From contig JAKDKI010000036.1 of the NCBI GenBank assembly GCA_030453435.1, positions 1 through 11,995 of the forward strand: a stretch of DNA of 11,995 nt. The letters run 5' to 3'. The translations under genes were made by a program, and so were the position numbers. Below the pieces are notes generated by a model. The model was not told the origin of the DNA and did not search any database. It was given only the letters and a program-made list of their open reading frames with translations. Origin of the DNA: Kocuria sp. (GTDB lineage Bacteria > Actinomycetota > Actinomycetes > Actinomycetales > Micrococcaceae). Below are positions 1-4,910 of the stretch, in pieces (position 1 is the first letter of the stretch; each line of letters begins with the position of its first letter).

Positions 1-179
1 TCATCCTGTGGTCCGTGGTCATCGGCGCCATCTGGGGTGCGATCTTCGGTTTCGTCGCTCACCTGGCCACCGGCGGTAAGCGCGACTTCAAGTCCCTCAA
101 GACCATGGCCGCCGACACCTACCTGGTTCAGGTTCAGGCGTCCCGCGCCAACGAAGCCATGAGCGTGGTCGGCCGCTAA
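1..179 (+). CDS. General stress protein-like membrane protein, C-terminal part (5' truncated)
   Basis: The window opens inside a gene read in the frame that starts at base 3 and ends with TAA at 177-179, leaving 58 visible residues. They begin with a hydrophobic, glycine-rich segment (about residues 1-22) followed by a basic TGGKRDF motif and a short soluble tail. This glycine-rich helix plus T-G-G-x-R-D-F motif matches the C-terminus of actinobacterial 'general stress protein' (YflT/GSP17M-like) membrane proteins, in which an N-terminal soluble domain precedes membrane segments. That N-terminal part is outside the window, so the family call rests on the tail only. The usual tail ends in an A-D-R-Y-E-like motif; here it reads A-D-T-Y-L and ends with a longer polar stretch. 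The gene converges on the importer operon on the other strand. Confidence 0.55.
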   Translation, partial: ILWSVVIGAIWGAIFGFVAHLATGGKRDFKSLKTMAADTYLVQVQASRANEAMSVVGR

Positions 180-209
180 GCTTCAATTTCCACGCGTTTA
201 CTTAACTCC

Positions 210-244
210 GCCGGTGGTTCACATTACAATGGTGACCACCCGGC
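210..244. terminator. Inverted repeat between convergent genes, possible bidirectional terminator
   Basis: GCCGGTGGT (210-218) pairs with ACCACCCGGC (235-244) through nine pairs with one bulged base, around a 16-nt loop. It lies between the stop of the stress-protein gene and the stop of the ABC permease, where a shared terminator would be expected. There is no T-tract, as is common in high-GC actinobacteria, so the terminator role is inferred from position. Confidence 0.45.
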
Positions 245-269
245 GTCGTCGTTTAACTTGCGGGGAAGA

Positions 270-1130
270 CTAGGCCCAGCGGTTCACGGCTTTGCGTTCG
301 ACCACCCCGAGGATGGCGTCCGTAATCTTGCCGATCACGGCCAACAGGATGATCGCCAGAAGCAGCCGATCCGTTCGACCATTGTTCTGCGAATCGGTCA
401 GCAGGAAGCCCAAGCCCATGGAGCTGGCGATGAGCTCCGCGGCAACCAGGAACAGCCATGCCTGCGCGAGTGCCAATCGGAGACCCGAGAACACGGACGG
501 GACCACCGCGGGCAGCTGAATGGTTGTCAGCAACTTCAGCCCGGAGAGACCGAAAGCACGGCCGGCCTCCACCAGGTTCTTGTCCACGTGACGCAGCGCC
601 ATGTACACGGTGGTGAAGATGGGGAAGAACGCTCCGATGGCGATCAGGGTGACCTTGGAGTCCTCACCGATCTTCATCCAGAGGATCAACAGCGGAACCC
701 AGGCCAGGCTGGGGACCGCGCGGAATGCACCGATGGTGGGAGTGAGCAGCGCATCGGCCCACTTGGACAAGCCCACGAGCGAGCCGAAAGTCAGACCCAG
801 AACGGCACCGATCGCGAAGCCCAACAGCACGCGCTGCACGGAGATACCCACGTGGGTCCAGAGCTCACCGCGTTGGGCGAGATCGATTCCGGCCTCGACC
901 ACCGAACCCGGCGACGGGAGCTGAACGGGGGAGAAGATTCCCAACACGCTGGTGGACAACCACCACAGCAGCAGCAGTACCAGAGGGACAACGGCCCCGA
1001 GTGCGGCGCGTTTAGCCCCGACGCCGCGACGCAGGGGACCGGCGACGCGAGGCTGGAGAGCGGCGTCGTCGTTCGTGGAATCTGTATCGGCCGAATTCTT
1101 GGGTGCGGGAGTGTCTACTGAGGTGCTCAT
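270..1130 (-). CDS. ABC transporter permease, SsuC/TauC type
   Basis: This 286-residue protein is the membrane channel of an ABC importer for small organic anions (sulfonate, taurine or nitrate class). A polar N-terminal tail of about 40 residues is followed by hydrophobic segments near 41-62, 98-120, 128-151, 160-180, 218-243 and 256-275. The cytoplasmic EAA loop, which docks on the ATPase, is visible as E-A-G-R-A-F-G-L-S at about 188-196, followed by an L-P-A-V-V-P segment. The P-S-P-x-S-V near residue 72 after the first helix is typical of SsuC/TauC/NrtB permeases. Its ATG overlaps the stop of the binding-protein gene as ATGA (1127-1130), so the two are translationally coupled. It is the last gene of the operon. 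The exact substrate cannot be read from the permease. Confidence 0.9.
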   Translation of the reverse strand: MSTSVDTPAPKNSADTDSTNDDAALQPRVAGPLRRGVGAKRAALGAVVPLVLLLLWWLSTSVLGIFSPVQLPSPGSVVEAGIDLAQRGELWTHVGISVQRVLLGFAIGAVLGLTFGSLVGLSKWADALLTPTIGAFRAVPSLAWVPLLILWMKIGEDSKVTLIAIGAFFPIFTTVYMALRHVDKNLVEAGRAFGLSGLKLLTTIQLPAVVPSVFSGLRLALAQAWLFLVAAELIASSMGLGFLLTDSQNNGRTDRLLLAIILLAVIGKITDAILGVVERKAVNRWA

Positions 1131-2197
1131 GCGTCAGCCTTGATGGTCGAGGGATCGGCCTTCTCGATGAAGGAGGCGTCGATGATGGTGTCCAGGGCGT
1201 CGTCCACCTGGGACTGGTCGGAGACATCGCCTGATTCAACCAGGTACGGACCCACGCGGCGCAGAACCTCGAGCTGGGCATCACCCGGCACGGGATCGAC
1301 GTCAAGGTTGGAACGCTCCGCGATGACCTTGCGGGCCACCGACTCGTCCAGGCCGGCGACCTCGGCGAGAATCTTCACGGTTTCATCCACGTTCTCCTGG
1401 GCCCATTCGCGCGCGTATTCGTAGGCATCGACCACGGTCTGGGCGATCTCCGGCTGCTCTTGAAGGAACGATTCCGTGGCATTGAGGAAGCCGTAGGTGT
1501 TGAACTCGAGGTTGCGGAAGAAGAGCTTGGCGCCCTTCTCTTCGGCGCCGGCCATGATCGGATCCAAACCGCTCCACGCATCCACGGAACCGTTCTCCAT
1601 AGCGGAGCGGCCATCTGCGTGCTGCAAGTTCTGGACGGTGACTTCGCTGGGGTCCACGCCCGCGTCCTGCAAGGCCTGGAGTAGGAAGAAGTACGGGTCG
1701 GTGCCCTTGGTTGCGGCCACGGACTTGCCCTTGAGGTCTGCTACCTCGGTGATATCTGAATCCGCGGGAACCACCAGCGCGGCCCACTCCGGGCGGCTGT
1801 AGAGCGAGACCACCTTGATCGGGGAGTTATTGGCGCGCGCCAGCAGGGCCGCGGAACCGGCGGTCGAGCCCACATGGATCGCTTCCGCACGCAGGTTCTC
1901 GTTGGCCTTGTTGGAACCGGCCGACTGGATCCAGTTCACGGTGACGTTCTGGTCCTTCAACGTCTCCTCGAGCCAGCCCTTCTCCTTGATGACCAGGCTC
2001 AACGGGTTGTACGTCGCAAAGTCGATGTTGAGGGTGAATGCCTCACCGTCGCCGCCGCCCTGGCTCGGGACGTTTTCGCCGCCAGAGCCTTCACCGGCGC
2101 ACGCGCTCAGGAAACCTGAGAGTGTCACGGCCCCCAGACCCAGAGCGCCGGCTCGTAGGACGGAACGCCGTGACGGGGAGTTTTTGGACGGATTCAT
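1127..2197 (-). CDS. ABC transporter substrate-binding lipoprotein, SsuA/NMT1 family
   Basis: This 356-residue extracellular binding protein delivers substrate to the SsuC-type permease. The N-terminus carries S-R-R-S-V-L-R (residues 9-15), which resembles a twin-arginine signal. A hydrophobic stretch follows, then a lipobox L-S-A-C with the lipidated Cys at residue 33, and a Gly/Ser-rich linker to about residue 50. The mature part has features of the NMT1/SsuA family: I-D-F-A-T-Y-N-P-L-S-L near the start, a G-S-T-A-G-S-A-A-L-L segment near 108-117, and L-K-G-K-S-V-A-A-T-K-G-T near 150-161. The start ATG at 2197 has a good GGAGG at 2205-2209. The gene lies between the ATPase and permease genes. 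Sulfonates, taurine or other organosulfur compounds are the likely ligands because of the SAM riboswitch, but family members also bind nitrate, thiamine precursors or aromatic acids. Confidence 0.88.
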   Translation of the reverse strand: MNPSKNSPSRRSVLRAGALGLGAVTLSGFLSACAGEGSGGENVPSQGGGDGEAFTLNIDFATYNPLSLVIKEKGWLEETLKDQNVTVNWIQSAGSNKANENLRAEAIHVGSTAGSAALLARANNSPIKVVSLYSRPEWAALVVPADSDITEVADLKGKSVAATKGTDPYFFLLQALQDAGVDPSEVTVQNLQHADGRSAMENGSVDAWSGLDPIMAGAEEKGAKLFFRNLEFNTYGFLNATESFLQEQPEIAQTVVDAYEYAREWAQENVDETVKILAEVAGLDESVARKVIAERSNLDVDPVPGDAQLEVLRRVGPYLVESGDVSDQSQVDDALDTIIDASFIEKADPSTIKADA

Positions 2198-2232
2198 GCT
2201 GGGACCTCCAGGGGATCGTGGGTAGTGCGAAT

Positions 2233-2257
2233 GGGCCGTGTGAGAGACTCATGGCCC
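2233..2257 (-). other. Stem-loop between the ATPase and binding-protein genes
   Basis: GGGCC (2233-2237) pairs with GGCCC (2253-2257), and inside it TGAG (2241-2244) pairs with CTCA (2248-2251) around a 3-nt loop. The hairpin lies in the roughly 100-nt spacer of the importer operon, where the other junction overlaps. Such intra-operon hairpins can protect or process mRNA so that the binding protein is made in excess over the ATPase. That role is inference. Confidence 0.35.
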
Positions 2258-2299
2258 GAAAATGGGTGAGTGGTAGCCCGGAATGGACGTGGTGGGGCG

Positions 2300-3181
2300 T
2301 TAGTGACGGTGGGTGTCTACGCCCAGGCCGGAGAGCAGTGTCAGACGCATTCGGCCGAGTTGTTCGTCGCTGCGGTTACGCGGGCGGTCGCCGGGCACGG
2401 TGAAGACGTGCGCGACCGACGCCGCGGTCTCGCGCGGCTTGCGGCCCAGCACGACGATGCGGTCGGCCAGTTGAAGAGCTTCGTCCACGTCGTGGGTCAC
2501 GAGCAACACCGTGGTGGGGTGGGCTTCGTGGACCTGCAGCAGAAGGTCCTGCATCTTCAAGCGGGTCAAGGCATCAAGGGCGCCGAAAGGCTCATCCAGC
2601 AGCAGTACACCTGGGCGGCGGGCTAGCGCCCGAGCCAAAGAAGTGCGCTGGGCCATGCCGCCGGAAACCTCGCGCGGGCGCAGATGTGCGTAGTCATCGA
2701 GCTCCACCAACTCGAGGAGTCTCCGAACGCGCTCCTGGGCCTCAGCTTTGGGGGTGCCCTGCGGCAAGCCGAGCTCCACGTTCTTGTGGATGTTCTGCCA
2801 GGGGAGTAGACGCGGTTCTTGGAAGGCGACGGCGCACCGGTCGTCGATTCCGTTCACGGGCGTTCCGTCGATCAACACGGTGCCCCGGGTGGGCGCGTCC
2901 AGGCCCGACGCGGCGCGCAGCAGCGTGGACTTGCCGGAGCCACTGGGGCCGAGGATGGCCAGAACTTCACCGGGAACGACGTCCAGGGTGATGTCTTTCA
3001 ACACAACATGGGGCTCGTTGCTGTTCTTACCCGGGAAAGCCCGGCAGACGTTGTCGAAGCGCACGGACAGCGCTTGTGAGGTGTTGTTCTGTGTGCGGTG
3101 GTTCCGCGGCTCCGTGATCGAATCAGAGGCGGCTTCATCCGCTTCTTCCGCGCGAACGGACGTGCTGGCATCAAGAGACAT
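2300..3181 (-). CDS. ABC transporter ATP-binding protein, SsuB/TauB type
   Basis: This 293-residue cytoplasmic ATPase powers the importer encoded downstream. All ABC motifs are visible: Walker A G-P-S-G-S-G-K-S-T (78-86), Q-loop F-Q-E-P-R-L-L-P-W (about 120-128), signature V-S-G-G-M-A-Q (172-178), Walker B L-L-L-D-E-P (193-198), D-loop G-A-L-D and switch His in V-T-H-D (H230). The Q-loop form E-P-R-L-L-P-W is characteristic of the SsuB/TauB/NrtD group. An N-terminal polar extension of about 38 residues is longer than usual. It is the first gene of the operon. The ATG at 3181 is preceded by GGAG at 3192-3195, which lies inside the 3' arm of the SAM riboswitch, so its synthesis should fall when SAM is plentiful. 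The C-terminal 30 residues look divergent. Confidence 0.92.
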   Translation of the reverse strand: MSLDASTSVRAEEADEAASDSITEPRNHRTQNNTSQALSVRFDNVCRAFPGKNSNEPHVVLKDITLDVVPGEVLAILGPSGSGKSTLLRAASGLDAPTRGTVLIDGTPVNGIDDRCAVAFQEPRLLPWQNIHKNVELGLPQGTPKAEAQERVRRLLELVELDDYAHLRPREVSGGMAQRTSLARALARRPGVLLLDEPFGALDALTRLKMQDLLLQVHEAHPTTVLLVTHDVDEALQLADRIVVLGRKPRETAASVAHVFTVPGDRPRNRSDEQLGRMRLTLLSGLGVDTHRH

Positions 3182-3193
3182 GGTGTAATCACT

Positions 3194-3280
3194 CCATCGG
3201 TCCTGGCGGTAGCACCTTGCATAAAGCCGGTTGCTGCGGCGTCACAGATCCAGGTCTCTCGGCCGCTCGGGATGGTCGCT
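3194..3280 (-). ncRNA. SAM riboswitch (S-box superfamily) controlling the ABC importer operon
   Basis: Read on the minus strand, the leader has the S-box core in order. P1 5' strand is CCATC (3275-3271). GAGCGGCCGAGAGACC with P2 strand GCGGC follows, then GTGACGCCGC with the P2 partner GCCGC, GCAACC, a short P3, the invariant AAGGTGCTA, and GATGG (3198-3194) as P1 3' strand. CCTGG and CCAGG can form the expected pseudoknot. There is no separate P4 hairpin between P3 and P1, which recalls SAM-IV or SAM-I/IV variants, so the subclass is open. The P1 3' strand shares bases with the Shine-Dalgarno GGAG (3195-3192), 10 nt before the ATPase ATG. No terminator stem is visible, so control is most simply translational: SAM bound means P1 formed and the ribosome site masked. 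Confidence 0.87.
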
Positions 3281-3282
3281 CA

Positions 3283-3312
3283 AAACTAACGCGGGAGTGT
3301 GGCGCGCGCCAA
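3283..3312 (-). promoter_or_regulatory. Putative promoter of the importer operon
   Basis: On the minus strand TTGGCG (3312-3307) and TAGTTT (3288-3283) are separated by 18 bp. This would start transcription at about 3276-3278, just at the 5' edge of riboswitch helix P1. The boxes are imperfect; the position is the main support. Confidence 0.35.
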
Positions 3313-3324
3313 ATTGCCCGAAAT

Positions 3325-3336
3325 ATGACCGGTCAT
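3325..3336. promoter_or_regulatory. 12-bp perfect palindrome, candidate operator
   Basis: ATGACCGGTCAT is a perfect palindrome about 50 bp upstream of the predicted transcription start of the importer operon and downstream of the DUF2231 gene. Size and symmetry fit a dimeric repressor or activator site (TetR-like or similar), but no regulator gene is in the window and I do not recognise the motif. Confidence 0.35.
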
Positions 3337-3388
3337 GGAGTGAATGAGTGGAGGCGATGGATTGCCTCGAATGTTGTTCGAAATGCGG

Positions 3389-3940
3389 TTATTTCACGGC
3401 CCGCAGGTTCGGAGTCTCTTCCTCAACGTTGACCCCCTGGGAGTACGTGAGGTGCCCTCCCAGGAACCCGCCCACCGTCATCACGCCCAAGCCGGCCAAC
3501 CCAAGCACTTTGCCAACGGTGTGGTGTCCGGTGAGTCGAGCAATGAGGGATCCCGAGTAGGTCAGCACGGTCACGTCCATTGCCGCCGCGTGGATGAATC
3601 CGACGCGAGACGCGGCGCCCTTGGTGCTCTGCCAGTCATGTAGACCGGTTGCTGCCGTGGGAATCGCACTGAGCACCCCGGCACCCACCAGGATGGTCGA
3701 AGCGCCCGCCAGTTCTTCGCCACCCAGAACATCGAGGAGTGCGGACATGCTCCACGCGCCGATCGGGATGTCGGTGAGCATCGGATGCAACGGATGACCC
3801 AGGAAATCCCCGCTCAGTGCCTTCTTGACGAGCGGTTGTTCCGTGATCGGTCCAACGTTCGTCTTCAGGAAATCGATCACGGAGTCCAATGAATGGGCTT
3901 CCTCGATCCGAGTTGTGACCTGCTGAAATGCCTTGTTCAC
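3389..3940 (-). CDS. DUF2231 family membrane protein
   Basis: This 183-residue protein has an N-terminal amphipathic region (1-45) followed by G-H-P-L-H-P-M-L-T-D-I-P-I-G-A-W (48-63), the hallmark of DUF2231. About four membrane segments follow near 57-71, 80-100, 112-133 and 142-166. Histidines at positions 49, 52, 101 and 117 lie in or beside the membrane segments; family members are suspected to bind heme or another redox cofactor, but no function is proven. The start is GTG at 3940, chosen because AGGAGG lies at 3947-3952. Relatives are often fused to or beside a Rieske-type ferredoxin domain; none is adjacent here. It is monocistronic, transcribed toward the importer operon. Confidence 0.85.
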   Translation of the reverse strand: MNKAFQQVTTRIEEAHSLDSVIDFLKTNVGPITEQPLVKKALSGDFLGHPLHPMLTDIPIGAWSMSALLDVLGGEELAGASTILVGAGVLSAIPTAATGLHDWQSTKGAASRVGFIHAAAMDVTVLTYSGSLIARLTGHHTVGKVLGLAGLGVMTVGGFLGGHLTYSQGVNVEEETPNLRAVK

Positions 3941-4123
3941 CGGGTGCCTCCTGGGCAGTCTCTACTCTGCACCGCAGGGCCGAGTCGCCTGAGGGGCACG
4001 GTGCCTGGGTCACTGAATCGGCCGTGACCTTACTCTAAGCGTGCTGAGAAACGTTGGGTAGGGGCAAAAGGCCAGCCGTGCGTTAGCGCACAGGATGCGG
4101 GGGACAGTACCTGTCGAAAATTC

Positions 4124-4189
4124 GTGTACCAGTGGAGGAAAAGAACGAGCGCAGCGGGCCGCACAGAGGAAACCTGTGCACTGGTACAC
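4124..4189. repeat. 11-bp perfect inverted repeat enclosing a second hairpin
   Basis: GTGTACCAGTG (4124-4134) is exactly complementary to CACTGGTACAC (4179-4189). Inside, GCACAG (4161-4166) pairs with CTGTGC (4174-4179) around AGGAAAC. The two stems share one base and could stack, giving a compact fold of about 66 nt. It could be a small RNA, an mRNA leader element or two half-sites for a DNA-binding protein; nothing in the sequence decides between these. Confidence 0.5.
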
Positions 4190-4263
4190 CGATTTTGGAG
4201 AGCATCACCCTGCGTTCGCGATTTCACCCGGTCATCGCAAGCTATCGGTACGCAATCCCACCG

Positions 4264-4290
4264 GGGCTCCGCTGAGGGAGCCCTTCTCAG
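4264..4290 (+). other. Two mutually exclusive hairpins
   Basis: GGGCTCC (4264-4270) pairs with GGAGCCC (4277-4283) around six bases, or else CTGAG (4272-4276) pairs with CTCAG (4286-4290). Both cannot form at once, as in an attenuator or a factor-dependent stop. There is no clear T-tract after either one. Confidence 0.3.
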
Positions 4291-4302
4291 AATGTACTTT
4301 AC

Positions 4303-4316
4303 ATAATGTACATTAT
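4303..4316. promoter_or_regulatory. 14-bp perfect palindrome, operator candidate
   Basis: ATAATGTACATTAT is fully palindromic, with a further AATGTAC at 4291-4297 that pairs with GTACATT (4308-4314). The A/T-rich site stands out against its GC-rich surroundings. It lies about 140 bp upstream of the YCII gene and 360 bp upstream of the DUF2231 gene on the other strand. This is what a site for a dimeric transcription factor looks like; the factor is unknown and not encoded in the window. Confidence 0.45.
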
Positions 4317-4453
4317 CGGACAATCAGGGCGCCGTGCGGATTCGGCCTCCACCACCTCTATATACGTGCGTCACTCACGGTGGTTGAATCTCTGGTGACA
4401 GCACTCGTTGTGGCACTCAGTACGCGAGCATCGCACCCGCGAAAGGTTCACCC

Positions 4454-4816
4454 GTGGCCCAGTACATGATTTCCGTTTTCCACGAACCTGGGGTTCAAGA
4501 TGCCGGCACTGCCTATCAGGACGACGCCGCTCTACAGGCCGCCTTCGCGGCCGTCGCCGAGTTCAACTCCGGACTTCAGGCAGCGGGACAATTCGTCTAC
4601 GCCTGCGGGTTGATGCCGCCCGAGTCGAGTCACACCGTGGACGCCACCGCCGCGACTCCTTTTGTTTATGCAGGACCGTTCTCCGTATCTGCTGCGTCCA
4701 TCGGCGGCTTCTGGATTGTCGAAGCCCTCGATGAATCCGTCGCACTCGACCTCGCAACTCGAGCTTCTGCTGCCTGCGGTCAGAAGGTAGAAGTCCGTCC
4801 ACTACAGGCGGGCTAA
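4454..4816 (+). CDS. YCII-domain (DGPF-like) small protein
   Basis: This is a 120-residue soluble protein. The N-terminal strand M-A-Q-Y-M-I-S-V-F-H, the central G-L-M-P-P segment (53-57) and P-F-V-Y-A-G-P-F (about 69-76) followed by G-G-F-W-I-V-E-A (about 84-91) match the ferredoxin-like fold of YCII/DGPF proteins. They are often found with ECF sigma factors and sometimes act as small enzymes or binding proteins. The start GTG at 4454 is supported by GAAAGG at 4441-4446. No sigma factor or partner gene lies next to it, and no function can be given beyond the fold. It converges with the UvrA-like gene. Confidence 0.75.
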   Translation: MAQYMISVFHEPGVQDAGTAYQDDAALQAAFAAVAEFNSGLQAAGQFVYACGLMPPESSHTVDATAATPFVYAGPFSVSAASIGGFWIVEALDESVALDLATRASAACGQKVEVRPLQAG

Positions 4817-4842
4817 TCCCCCGCTAAATCACCCAATGAATG

Positions 4843-4889
4843 CGTTTGCCCTAGTCAGGCGACTATTTGTGCGCTGACTAGGACAAACG
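4843..4889. terminator. Long inverted repeat between convergent genes, probable bidirectional terminator
   Basis: Bases 4843-4858 (CGTTTGCCCTAGTCAG) pair with 4874-4889 (CTGACTAGGACAAACG) over 16 positions with one mismatch (4849/4883) around a 15-nt loop. It lies between the stop codons of the YCII gene and the UvrA-like gene. A smaller TAGTC/GACTA pair (4852-4856/4861-4865) is nested in it as an alternative fold. No U-tract follows on either strand. Confidence 0.65.
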
Positions 4890-4910
4890 TCATCGTCCCT
4901 GGAGGGTAGG

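Larger units (their letters stand above)
3941..4453. other. Gene-poor region rich in inverted repeats, no convincing CDS
   Basis: This 513-bp gap separates the DUF2231 gene (leftward) from the YCII gene (rightward). Open frames exist on both strands but they have unconvincing composition, poor ribosome sites and no recognisable family. The stretch holds several perfect inverted repeats. GGTCAC/GTGACC lies at 4008-4013/4024-4029, GTGCG/CGCAC at 4078-4082/4087-4091, GACAG/CTGTC at 4103-4107/4111-4115, an 11-bp pair at 4124-4134/4179-4189 and GGGCTCC/GGAGCCC at 4264-4270/4277-4283. A 14-bp palindrome lies at 4303-4316. The tetramer GTAC occurs seven times between 4107 and 4423. The gap must hold the promoters of both flanking genes, but I cannot place them firmly. 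A TATATA at 4359-4364 could be a -10 box for the YCII gene. Confidence 0.6.

Noticed and set aside
258..1121. Plus-strand open frame antisense to the ABC permease
   Set aside because: Composition is dominated by H, Q, E, G and R with no domain; the permease on the other strand has helices and an EAA loop.
3351..3368. GAGGC/GCCTC hairpin after the DUF2231 gene as a terminator
   Set aside because: Only five base pairs with an eight-base loop and no T-tract; too weak to call.
4030..4469. Open frames in the palindrome-rich gap (4095-4469 on plus, 4030-4323 on minus)
   Set aside because: No ribosome site at the right distance, no recognisable domain, and the inverted repeats run through both; coding is not supported.
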